This document shows, one piece after another, positions 54,722 through 62,740 of a stretch of 64,000 nucleotides of DNA. How positions within the stretch are numbered: the stretch's first letter is position 1; each line of letters opens with the position of its first letter. This DNA comes from CAVPLM01 sp963713545. GTDB lineage: Bacteria > Actinomycetota > Thermoleophilia > RBG-16-64-13. The position numbers were made by a program, and so were the translations under genes. Under the pieces are notes generated by a model that worked only from the letters and a program-made list of their open reading frames with translations, searched no databases and was not told the DNA's origin. The stretch spans positions 1-64,000 of the forward strand of contig CAVQME010000009.1 of assembly GCA_963713545.1 (NCBI GenBank), given 5' to 3'.

Positions 54722-57190
54722 TCATTGGTGAGCCTGCTCAGCACGGCGGGCCGCCTCCCTCCAGAACGGGAGCCTCCGCCCGATCCTCCAGCCCAGTCCT
54801 ACGAAGAACCAGGCGAAGATGCAGGTGGCGCTGGTGACGCCGATCACCAGCCAGCTGGGCAGGTCGAGAGCCAGGAAGTCCCGCGAGAAGGGGACGGCGA
54901 AGGCGATCGCCAGCAGGCCGGCCATGCACAAGAGGAGCCCCAGGCGCCATCCACGGATGGGCCGCTCGATCACGGCGATGACTCTGAGGCCTATGACGGA
55001 GAAGACCACCGTCTCCATGGTACGAGCCTCGTCCACCGAAGCCCCCACGGCGCGGATGATCAGATACGACGAGAGGATGGTGATGGCCGCCAGCAAGCCC
55101 GTCGGGATCACGAAGCGGGCGACGCGATACACGAAGCCGGGCACGAAGCGGCGCGGGTTGGGCGCCAGCGCCAGGAAGAAGCCCGGTATGCCTATGACCA
55201 GAGCGTCGATCAAGCTGAGGTGGCGGGGCAGGATGGGATACGACACCGCCAGCACCGCGATCGATATGGCGAGAGCGGCCGCCCAGACGCTCTTAGTCGT
55301 GAAAAGGTGCGCGACGCGCTCGATATTGGCCGTCACCCGCCGGCCCTCCGCCATCACGCCGGGGAGGGTGGAGAAGCGCGAATCTACCAGCACCAGTTGA
55401 GATACCGCCTGGGCGGCGGCCGTGCCCGTGCCCATGGCGATGCCCATGTCGGCCTGCTTGAGGGCGAGCACGTCGTTGACCCCGTCTCCAGTCATGGCGA
55501 CTGTGTGCCCCCGGCTCTGGAGGGCCTCCACCATGGCGCACTTCTGATCTGGATTCACCCGGCCGAAGACGGTGTTGGTCTCCATCATCTCGGCCAGGCC
55601 TTCGCCCTCCGGCAGGGTCCGCGCGTCGATCGCCCGTTCGGACCGAGGCACCCCGGCCTTCGCCGCGACGGTGGCTACAGTGACCGGGTTGTCTCCGGAG
55701 ATCACCTTGATCTCGACTCCCTGTTCCTGGAAGTACCGAAGAGTCTCGGGCGCGTCGGACCTGATCCGCTCTGTGAGTATCACCAGTCCCACCGGGGCCA
55801 GGTCGCCGGGAAGCTCGTCGCCGTTCAGAGGCGCCTCCGTGCGGGCGAGCAAGAGCACTCGCAGGCCGTCCTTGGCGAGGTCTCCGGCTTGCGCTTTCGC
55901 CTGGGCAGCAGCCGGCACGCCATCCGCCGCCACGATCTCCGGAGCGCCCAGGACCCAGGAGCCGCGGCCGCTGAACCGGGCGGCGCTCCACTTGCGGGCG
56001 GAGGAGAACGGCACCGAGTCTTCGACCAACCAGTCATTGGGAGCAGGGATGGACGCCGCGATGGCGTCGAGGGTGGAGTTCCGGCTGGAGGCGCTCGCCG
56101 CCATCATGCCGAGGACTTCGAGGGCCAGGGCGTCCCGCCCAGGGTCGCCATCGGGGCTGCTGGTGGGCGTCGTTCCACCGGCCGCCGGCCCAGTGTAGGC
56201 GTCAAGCCGCTCGAAGCGATCGAAGGCGGGAACGTGTTCGGTGATGGTGCCGGTCTTGTCGATGCAGAGCACATCCACCCGGGCAAGGCCTTCCACCGCC
56301 GGTAACTCCCGGGTGAGGACCTTCCTGCGCGCCAGCGTAATGGCCGATACGGCAAAGGCTATGCTCGTCAGCAGGACCAGTCCTTGCGGGATCATGGCCA
56401 CCAGGGCAGCCACCGCGTTGGTCACTCCCTGCTCCATGCTCACATCCATGCGGAACTGGGCCCAGATCAGAAGGGCGCCGACGGGAATGATCCCGATACC
56501 TATGATGCGCAGGATGTTGTTGATGCCCGTCATGAGGTCGGAGCGCAGACGGACGTAGCGCTTGCCCTCGCCCGTCAGCCGCTGGGCGTAGGCGTCCGCG
56601 CCGACCGCGGTCGTGCGGAGCAGCCCGCTCCCCGCCACCACGAAACTGCCGGACATGAGGGGATCTCCCACTTCCTTGAGCACGGGCACAGATTCCCCAG
56701 TGAGCAGGGATTCATCCGCCTCCAGGCTCAGTGACTCCAGCGTTTCGCCGTCGGCCACGATCTGGTCGCCCACCGTGATGCGGAGCACGTCATCGAGGAC
56801 CACCTCGCTCACAGGGACTTCCTGCTCCTCGCCGTCTCGTATCACCCGCGCCGCCGGTGCTGTGAGCACGTGAAGCCGGTCGAGGGCGACCTTTGCCCGC
56901 ATCTCCTGAGCGATTCCGATGAAGGAGTTGATCACGATGATGGCTCCGAACAGGGCGTCGCGCCACGAGCCGAACGTGATCATGAAGATGAAGAGCACAC
57001 CCAGGATGAGGTTAAAGTAGGTGAGAGTGTTGCTGCGTATGATGTCCCAGGTGGTCCGGCCACCTGGGCGAGGGGTGACGTTGGTCTGGCCGGCTGCGAT
57101 GCGCTCGCGGACCTCGGCGGACGTGAGCCCGCCGACCGGCGGTCTGACGTCGACTTCTACGGTGTCGCTTGCCGGCGGAGCAACGTTCAC
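54722..57190 (-). CDS. CtpE-like P-type cation ATPase
   Basis: 822 aa from GTG 57190 (GAGAGGGGAGAG before it); a TTG at 57229 would add 13 residues. Actuator domain LTGESVPV, phosphorylation site LCIDKTGTIT, hinge TGDGVNDVLALKQADMGIAMG and about ten TM helices. Membrane motif VALVAMIPQGLVLLTSIAFAV matches mycobacterial CtpE, which imports calcium in Mycobacterium; other members are less defined. Full length with all catalytic residues. Adjacent to the permease remnant downstream and divergent from an acetyltransferase gene. Confidence 0.93.
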   Translation of the reverse strand: MNVAPPASDTVEVDVRPPVGGLTSAEVRERIAAGQTNVTPRPGGRTTWDIIRSNTLTYFNLILGVLFIFMITFGSWRDALFGAIIVINSFIGIAQEMRAKVALDRLHVLTAPAARVIRDGEEQEVPVSEVVLDDVLRITVGDQIVADGETLESLSLEADESLLTGESVPVLKEVGDPLMSGSFVVAGSGLLRTTAVGADAYAQRLTGEGKRYVRLRSDLMTGINNILRIIGIGIIPVGALLIWAQFRMDVSMEQGVTNAVAALVAMIPQGLVLLTSIAFAVSAITLARRKVLTRELPAVEGLARVDVLCIDKTGTITEHVPAFDRFERLDAYTGPAAGGTTPTSSPDGDPGRDALALEVLGMMAASASSRNSTLDAIAASIPAPNDWLVEDSVPFSSARKWSAARFSGRGSWVLGAPEIVAADGVPAAAQAKAQAGDLAKDGLRVLLLARTEAPLNGDELPGDLAPVGLVILTERIRSDAPETLRYFQEQGVEIKVISGDNPVTVATVAAKAGVPRSERAIDARTLPEGEGLAEMMETNTVFGRVNPDQKCAMVEALQSRGHTVAMTGDGVNDVLALKQADMGIAMGTGTAAAQAVSQLVLVDSRFSTLPGVMAEGRRVTANIERVAHLFTTKSVWAAALAISIAVLAVSYPILPRHLSLIDALVIGIPGFFLALAPNPRRFVPGFVYRVARFVIPTGLLAAITILSSYLIIRAVGASVDEARTMETVVFSVIGLRVIAVIERPIRGWRLGLLLCMAGLLAIAFAVPFSRDFLALDLPSWLVIGVTSATCIFAWFFVGLGWRIGRRLPFWREAARRAEQAHQ

Positions 57191-57310
57191 CCGCTCTCCC
57201 CTCTCTTGCGCCAGGGTTACTCGAGACAAAGGTTACCAAATCGCCCTCCTTGGCCTTGCATTCCTTGTCTCGATGGGTTCCCATTGGCTGATGAGGCTCA
57301 GGACTGACAC

Positions 57311-58192
57311 TTGATCCACGCGGGACCCGCTTTGGCCCGCCGCCTGGAGGACCTCATCAGCGCCGAGTTCCGGCGTCTGGCTAAGGTCGCTCCGGCGGCC
57401 CTGCCCGATGTTTCTGCGGAGTATCTCGAGGCAGGCGGTGGGGTGGCGCTGTGGCTGGGTGAAGGCTCGCCGGTGAACCTGGGGGTCGGTATGGGTATGG
57501 CCGGGCCTGTAGCAGACGGGGAACTGGGATGTGTCGAGGCCTTCTACCACGACCGAGGAGCTGAGGCCCTGATCAGCATGTGCCCGCTGGCAGATCGGTC
57601 GCTCCTCGAGAGCCTGGGACGACGGGGGTGGCGTGCTTCGGATTTCGAGCACGTGCTCGCGCTGGAGCTCGGGGGACGGACGCCGCCCGGCGCGGCCGCG
57701 GGCGCGGGCGCGGCGACCACCGGCCCGGCGATCTCTGCCGCGGCGGATGTGGACGTGCGGGTCTGTACCACCGAGGAGCGGAAGCTATGGGGACAGATCG
57801 CGGCGCACGGGTTCGCGGATGGCGAACAGCCCCAACGGCGGCACGAGGAGTTCGGCGCGATCATGGCCGGGCGTCAGGACGCCGTCCTGGTCCTGTCCTG
57901 GGTGGAGGGTACGCCCGCCGGGACCGGCGCTCTGGTGATCGACGGCGGAGTGGGCTGGCTGTCTGGGGATTCCACGCTTCCCCAATACCGGGGGCGCGGG
58001 GTGCAGCAGGCCATCCAGCGGCACAGGCTAATGCTGGCCGAGGAAGCGGGCTGTGATCTCGCGGTCACCGAGGCGGTGCCGGGCGGTGTTTCGCAACGGA
58101 ACATGGAGCGGCTCGGGTTTCGCATCGTCTATACGCACGTGGAGTTCGCCAAGTCGCGAGCTGGGGCGCCCCGCAGCCGGCTCGGAGGCTGA
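57311..58192 (+). CDS. GNAT family N-acetyltransferase (two-domain)
   Basis: 293 aa, TTG start, so the start is less sure. The N-terminal half (1-115) is a degenerate GNAT-like domain. A Gly/Ala-rich linker (GGRTPPGAAAGAGAATTG) leads to a C-terminal GNAT domain with the acetyl-CoA loop LPQYRGRGVQQAI (about 222-234) and GFRIVYTHVEF. Substrate unknown. Divergent from the P-type ATPase gene. Confidence 0.8.
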   Translation: MIHAGPALARRLEDLISAEFRRLAKVAPAALPDVSAEYLEAGGGVALWLGEGSPVNLGVGMGMAGPVADGELGCVEAFYHDRGAEALISMCPLADRSLLESLGRRGWRASDFEHVLALELGGRTPPGAAAGAGAATTGPAISAAADVDVRVCTTEERKLWGQIAAHGFADGEQPQRRHEEFGAIMAGRQDAVLVLSWVEGTPAGTGALVIDGGVGWLSGDSTLPQYRGRGVQQAIQRHRLMLAEEAGCDLAVTEAVPGGVSQRNMERLGFRIVYTHVEFAKSRAGAPRSRLGG

Positions 58193-58283
58193 CCAGGCCG
58201 GTGCCCTGCCTGGCGAACCGGCCGAGGTTGTGTTCTACTGAGGGCGGTGCTTCTGGGTAGGGTCGCCGTCAAGGGGAGAGCGT

Positions 58284-58541
58284 ATGGCACTCATTCTGTG
58301 GATCGTGGTCGGGATAGTCCTGGGCGTCATCGCCAAGTGGGTCACGCGGCGGCGGATCGGCTGGTTCTGGACGCTCGTCGTGGGCATCGTGGGAGCCGTG
58401 CTGGGCGGCTTCCTGGGTAGGGCGCTCGGCTACGGCGGAGTGGTGAACGACTTCAGCATCTGGAGCTTCCTCATAGCCATCGGGGTCTCCGTCGTACTTC
58501 TGCTGGCGCTCAGCGCCACCCGCATCGGGAGGAGAAGATAG
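58284..58541 (+). CDS. GlsB/YeaQ/YmgE family small membrane protein
   Basis: 85 aa, ATG start with GGGGAGAG upstream. Three TM helices: ILWIVVGIVLGVIAKWV, TLVVGIVGAVLGGFLGRALG and FLIAIGVSVVLLLALSA. The glycine pattern VGIVGAVLGGFLGRALG is the family hallmark (stress-associated, function not defined). Monocistronic, convergent with the GNAT gene at 58580. Confidence 0.88.
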   Translation: MALILWIVVGIVLGVIAKWVTRRRIGWFWTLVVGIVGAVLGGFLGRALGYGGVVNDFSIWSFLIAIGVSVVLLLALSATRIGRRR

Positions 58542-58579
58542 GCCCTTCCCCTGCCGCCAATCGGGCGGGCGAGCCTGGC

Positions 58580-59041
58580 CTAGAGGATGCGCCGGAGTTT
58601 CGGCCCCGTGAACTCGAAGCCCCTGCGCTTGTAGAAGTCCACCGCCCGTTCGGCGCTTCTGTCCTCTGGACCGGTGACATCTAGGCGGAACCATCCCCTT
58701 ATTCTGGCCTCTGCCAATGCCGCGTCGAGCAAGCTACCGCCGATGCCGCGGCAACGATATGCCGGCCGGACGTACATCTCGTCGATCGTGCCATACTCTC
58801 CCCCCGCGTAGAGGGCGAAACTCTGGGAAAGGGTTAGGACTCCCACCGCGGTTCCGCTTTCTTCCTTGGCCAAAAGAGCCAAAAATCGTCCCGAGTCAAG
58901 ATTCTCTTCGATGTCCGCGAGCAGCTTCTCGCGATCGATGTGGGCGAATTCTTGTCCTTCAGTTCCCAGTTCGGCGAGCAGTTCCTGGATCAGAGTGAAC
59001 ACGACGTCGATCTCGTGTCGTTGGGCGGTCTCTATCTTCAT
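58580..59041 (-). CDS. GNAT family N-acetyltransferase
   Basis: 153 aa from ATG 59041, which overlaps the upstream methyltransferase stop (ATGA 59038-59041). Acetyl-CoA-binding loop VRPAYRCRGIGGSLL (about 92-106), preceded by TIDEMYV, then DVTGPEDRSAERAVDFYKRRGFE, all standard GNAT elements. Substrate unknown. The coupling to a SAM methyltransferase suggests a two-step modification or detoxification unit. Confidence 0.88.
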   Translation of the reverse strand: MKIETAQRHEIDVVFTLIQELLAELGTEGQEFAHIDREKLLADIEENLDSGRFLALLAKEESGTAVGVLTLSQSFALYAGGEYGTIDEMYVRPAYRCRGIGGSLLDAALAEARIRGWFRLDVTGPEDRSAERAVDFYKRRGFEFTGPKLRRIL

Positions 59042-60060
59042 GAGGGCGGACGGCTCTCGGAGCGCGGGGGATGGGTCCCGACCGTCGCAGGTGCCGGGTC
59101 GACGGTTTTGGTCGCGGTGAGCGAGAACATGAGCGGTATCTGAGGCACGTCCAGAGGCAACCTGTACGCGCCTTGCTCGCCTCTCTCCATCCATGGGAAC
59201 CACTTCCAGAAGAGATACGGATACTCGCGGAGGGAAGTGACGGAAAGACCCGCGGCTGTCAGCGAGCTCACTATCTCCTCGAACGTATGCTGCCAGGAGA
59301 ACGAGACGCTTTGGAGATCGGCATCGGGGACGGCGTAAGAACCCTTTTCCTCACAGCGGAGCGCCGCTCGGTCGAAATAGGGGAAGCGGAAGCGGAGCTC
59401 GATATCCGTGGTCTCATCGAACATCCAGGTGAAGGGATGGGAGTCGGCGACGAAGAACAGCCCACCTGGCTTCAGGACCTCGGCCACCGTACGGGCCCAG
59501 GGGCCGAGGTCCGGCAGCCAGGAAATGGCCCCGTGTGAAGTGAAGACCACGTCGAACTGCTCGTTCGCCACCTGCGCCGTGAGGGCGGCGGCATCGCTCA
59601 CATCGGCTTGGACGAAGCGGGCCTCGATCGCCAGCTCGAGCGCGAGGCGCCGGGCGTGAGAGACCGCTCTCTCCGAGAAGTCGACCCCGGTCACCCGGGC
59701 GCCGCGGCGCGCCCACGACAGGGTATCGAGCCCGAAGTGGCACTGCAGGTGGAGGAGCGACTTCCCGCGCACATCACCCACCCCTTCGAGTTCGACGGCA
59801 TCCAACGTCTCGCGCCCGGCCTTGAAACCCTCCACGTCGTAGAACTCGCTGGTGACGTGGAGCTCGGTCCACGCGTCCCAGAGATCGCGGTTGGCGCGGA
59901 CCGCGTCGGCGGCGCTGCCGGGCTCGCCGGCGCGCGGGGGGACGGTCGGGCCGATGCGCACGTCGCCCGAATGGTCGCCGACCAGCCCGCTCAGACCGTC
60001 CGCGCCCGGCCGCACCGGGCCGGATTCTGAGTGTGTATCTTTGCCCTCCATGGCGATCAT
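59038..60060 (-). CDS. SAM-dependent methyltransferase (class I)
   Basis: 340 aa from ATG 60060; ATG 60051 (MEGKDTHSESG) is also plausible and has a better-spaced AGGA. Residues 1-55 are disordered. Methyltransferase fold follows with HLQCHFGLDTLSWARRG (motif I, variant Cys-His-Phe-Gly), VTGVDFSERAV, FVQADVSDA and FTSHGAISWLPDL. This HLQCHxGxDTLS subgroup is widespread in Actinomycetota; substrate unknown. Overlaps the acetyltransferase gene and is divergent from purC. Confidence 0.87.
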   Translation of the reverse strand: MIAMEGKDTHSESGPVRPGADGLSGLVGDHSGDVRIGPTVPPRAGEPGSAADAVRANRDLWDAWTELHVTSEFYDVEGFKAGRETLDAVELEGVGDVRGKSLLHLQCHFGLDTLSWARRGARVTGVDFSERAVSHARRLALELAIEARFVQADVSDAAALTAQVANEQFDVVFTSHGAISWLPDLGPWARTVAEVLKPGGLFFVADSHPFTWMFDETTDIELRFRFPYFDRAALRCEEKGSYAVPDADLQSVSFSWQHTFEEIVSSLTAAGLSVTSLREYPYLFWKWFPWMERGEQGAYRLPLDVPQIPLMFSLTATKTVDPAPATVGTHPPRSESRPPS

Positions 60061-60130
60061 CCTAGCACCAGGCTACAATAGCCGGCATCGCGACCGCCAT
60101 CGCTGCCGCATGCCTGGAGGAGGAACGCCC

Positions 60131-61037
60131 ATGACGCAGACCGCGATGTTCGCATCCCAAGAACGAGGTCTCCCTCTCTACAGGCGAGGCAAGGTGCGCG
60201 ACGTCTACAAGCCAAGCGACAGGCATCTGTTGATCGTCGCCTGCGACCGCATCTCCGCCTTCGACCACGTTCTTCCCACGCCGGTGCCCGACAAGGGCAG
60301 GATCCTCACCCAGATGTCCAACTTCTGGTTCGGGAAGACGGAGCACCTGATCGCCAACCACATCGTGGATAGCGACCCGGGTCCTGAGTTGGTACCCCGA
60401 GCTGGACTGGCACTACGACGACCTGAAGGGGCGGACCGTCCTGGTGCGCAACGCTCGGCCTCTCGCCATCGAAGCGATCGTGCGCGGCTATTTGTCCGGG
60501 TCGGGCTGGAAGGAGTATCAGGATCTGGGGACGGTCTGCGGCATCAGCCTGCCCGAAGGGCTCAAGGAGTCAGCTAGACTGCCGGAGGCGATGTTCACCC
60601 CGTCCACCAAAGCTCAGACCGGGCACGACGAGAACATACCGTTCGATGAGGCAGCCTCGATCTTGGGCCGCGACCTGGCCGAGAAGGTGCGGGAGACAAG
60701 CCTCGCCCTCTATCGCTTCGCCGCCGGGCACGCCTTAGAGCGAGGCATCATCATCGCCGACACCAAGTTCGAGTTCGGGCTGCTGGACGATGGCAGTGTC
60801 GAAGACGGGGAACTCATCCTCATCGACGAGGTGCTCACGCCCGATTCCTCCCGGTTCTGGCCCGCCGATTCGTACGAACCTGGAAGGCCTCAGGCCAGCT
60901 TCGACAAGCAGTTCGTGCGCGACTACCTCGAGTCGATCCGCTGGAACAAAGAAGCTCCCGCTCCCGGGCTGCCCGACGACGTGGTCGAGAAGACCCGGGA
61001 GAAATACCAGGAGGCCCTAGAGCGCCTGACCTCCTAG
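60131..61037 (+). CDS. purC: SAICAR synthase (one frameshift)
   Basis: Phosphoribosylaminoimidazole-succinocarboxamide synthase of purine synthesis. ATG 60131 follows GGAGGAGGAA. Residues LYRRGKVRDVY and IVACDRISAFDHVLPTPVPDKGRILTQMS in shape mark the ATP/substrate site; later FMTPSTKA-like EAMFTPSTKAQTGHDENIPF, IADTKFEFG and LIDEVLTPDSSRFW. The frame changes in GTACCCCGAG near 60396: reading three C instead of four fuses PELVP to ELDWHYDDLKGRTVLVRNAR. Joined length about 301 aa, the normal long form. Almost certainly functional, with a homopolymer overcall. Confidence 0.93.
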
Positions 61038-61198
61038 AACTCGTTTCAGAATGAAGCTCCGCCGCCAGGGACGGGCTGGGCACGCGCCAGAGAAGAGCGC
61101 AGGGAGCGCGAATAGCAGCGCTATTTGCGGGACCGAGGACGCACTATCGTGCCGCCCAGGGCGCACTGGGCGGCCGCGGCTTCATTCGGAAACGGGTT
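61038..61198. repeat. 161-bp symmetrical palindrome (MITE-like or convergent terminator)
   Basis: Outer arms AACTCGTTTCAGAATGAAGC (61038-61057) and the inverted copy at 61179-61198 match at 18 of 20 bases. A central hairpin GCGAATAGC-AGC-GCTATTTGC (61108-61128) shares exactly the same midpoint, 61118. The 50-base segments between pair partly with small gaps. The element fills the space between the purC stop and the convergent helicase stop, leaving one base. No ORF inside and no clear flanking duplication. Confidence 0.75.
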
Positions 61199-61199
61199 G

Positions 61200-62471
61200 T
61201 TAGCGCCGCCTGCGCGCGCTGCCGTTGTAGACGAGGCGAGGCTTGGGCTTCTTGGCGGTTCGGTCGGGATTGGGGATGAGTCGCTGCATGTAGGCGAAAT
61301 CCTCCAGGTCGTGGCAGGGGAGAGTCTCGCCGAGCATGACCTCGATCTCGCGCAATTCGTTGGCCTGTTCTGCGGCCAGAAAGCTGATCGCCGTGCCGGA
61401 CGCGCCCGCCCGGGCAGTGCGGCCAATGCGGTGCACGTAGTCCTGAGCCACGGCGGGGAGGTCGTAGTTGACGACGTGCGAGATGCTGTCGACGTCGATA
61501 CCCCGGGCCACGATATCGGTGGCCACCAGCACGCGGTAGGTGCCATCCTTGAAGCCGTCAAGGGCCCGTTGCCGCTGCGCCTGGGTGCGGTTCGAATGGA
61601 TGGCGACCCCCTTGATGCGGTTGCGCTCAAGATGGCGGCATACCCGGTCGGCGCGGTGCTTGGTGCGGGTGAAGACCAGCACCCGGTCGAGCTTCTCCTC
61701 CTCAAGGAGACGAACCAAGAGGTCGGTCTTCTGCAACTCGGCTACCGGATAGATCGCCTGACTCACGGCTTCGACCGGCGTCGCGCTCGGAGCGACTTCC
61801 ACCCGGGCCGGATCGCTCAGGATCGGTCCGGCGATGCGCATGATGTCGTTCGAGAGGGTGGCTGAGAACAGCATATTCTGGCGTTTGGGCGGCAGCAGAC
61901 TCATGATTCGGCGCACATCGGGCCAGAAGCCCATGTCGAGCATGCGGTCAGCTTCGTCGAGCACCAGGATCTGCACCTGGGAGAGGTCGACCTCTCCGCG
62001 CTGATGAAGGTCCAAGAGGCGGCCCGGAGTGGCCACCAACAGGTCGACGCCGCGGCGCAGCTTCTTCAATTGGGGTTCGTACCCGACGCCTCCGTAGACT
62101 GCAGCGATCCGCTGACCGGTGTAGCTGGCACAGGCTCGGGCCACATCGTCGATCTGGCCGGCGAGCTCGCGCGTGGGCGTGACCACCAGGGTCCCTACGG
62201 CCGGACGGCGGCCGTTGTTGCTGCCACCATTGGGCGCGCGCCCGGTTTCGCTGGGCCGGTCGGAGTTGCCCGACCGGTGCCCCATGAGCTGCAGGGCGGG
62301 TAGGATGAAGGCGGCCGTCTTGCCCGTGCCGGTCTGGGCGCAGCCGAGAAGATCGCGCCCGGTGAGGGCCAGAGGGATGGCTTGTTCTTGGATGGGGGTG
62401 GGATCTACGTAGCCGAGGTTCTGTACAGCCTTCAGGAGACCTGGTTCCAGGCCTAGTTCGGCGAAACTCAT
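61200..62471 (-). CDS. DEAD-box RNA helicase (RhlE-like)
   Basis: 423 aa from ATG 62471 with AAGGAG about ten bases upstream. Q motif FAELGLEPGLLKAVQNLGYVDPTPIQ in shape (short: PTPIQEQAIP), motif I AQTGTGKT, PTRELAGQ, TPGRLLDL, DEADRMLD, SATL, VATDIVARGID and HRIGRTARAG. An insert (about 85-105, Asn/Gly/Ser-rich) lies between motifs I and Ia. Unwinds structured RNA in ribosome assembly or decay. Upstream AT-rich DNA (62560-62620) contains a TATACT on the minus strand, a possible -10 with a long leader. Confidence 0.95.
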   Translation of the reverse strand: MSFAELGLEPGLLKAVQNLGYVDPTPIQEQAIPLALTGRDLLGCAQTGTGKTAAFILPALQLMGHRSGNSDRPSETGRAPNGGSNNGRRPAVGTLVVTPTRELAGQIDDVARACASYTGQRIAAVYGGVGYEPQLKKLRRGVDLLVATPGRLLDLHQRGEVDLSQVQILVLDEADRMLDMGFWPDVRRIMSLLPPKRQNMLFSATLSNDIMRIAGPILSDPARVEVAPSATPVEAVSQAIYPVAELQKTDLLVRLLEEEKLDRVLVFTRTKHRADRVCRHLERNRIKGVAIHSNRTQAQRQRALDGFKDGTYRVLVATDIVARGIDVDSISHVVNYDLPAVAQDYVHRIGRTARAGASGTAISFLAAEQANELREIEVMLGETLPCHDLEDFAYMQRLIPNPDRTAKKPKPRLVYNGSARRRR

Positions 62472-62661
62472 ATAGCGGTTAGCTCCTTGCCGTGCGTCTC
62501 GAGGGATGCACTGCGATTGTAGACGCAGTTGATCCGATCGAGTCTTTGGGAAAGAGCGCGGGGACAACCGAGTCTGTAATAGTGTTGCAGTAGTATAGCC
62601 CATTTTGTAAGCAGCGACGCATACCGTATCTGGCCGCGGGCCGCAGCACCTCGGCGGGACT

Positions 62662-62700
62662 GCGGGGCCGCTCTGCTTCCGAGGCGCGCAGCGGCCCCGC
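62662..62700 (-). terminator. probable hairpin terminator of the CocE-like gene
   Basis: An 11-base perfect stem GCGGGGCCGCT / AGCGGCCCCGC around a 17-base loop, 40-80 bases downstream of the CocE-like stop on the minus strand. No T tract. Confidence 0.5.
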
Positions 62701-62740
62701 GAAGATCCCGATAGGCCCCCCGCCTACCGGAGGGAATCGG

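Noticed and set aside
54725..56305. 526-codon plus-strand frame opposite the P-type ATPase
   Set aside because: Antisense shadow; His/Asp/Arg-rich with no domain, while all ATPase motifs are on the minus strand.
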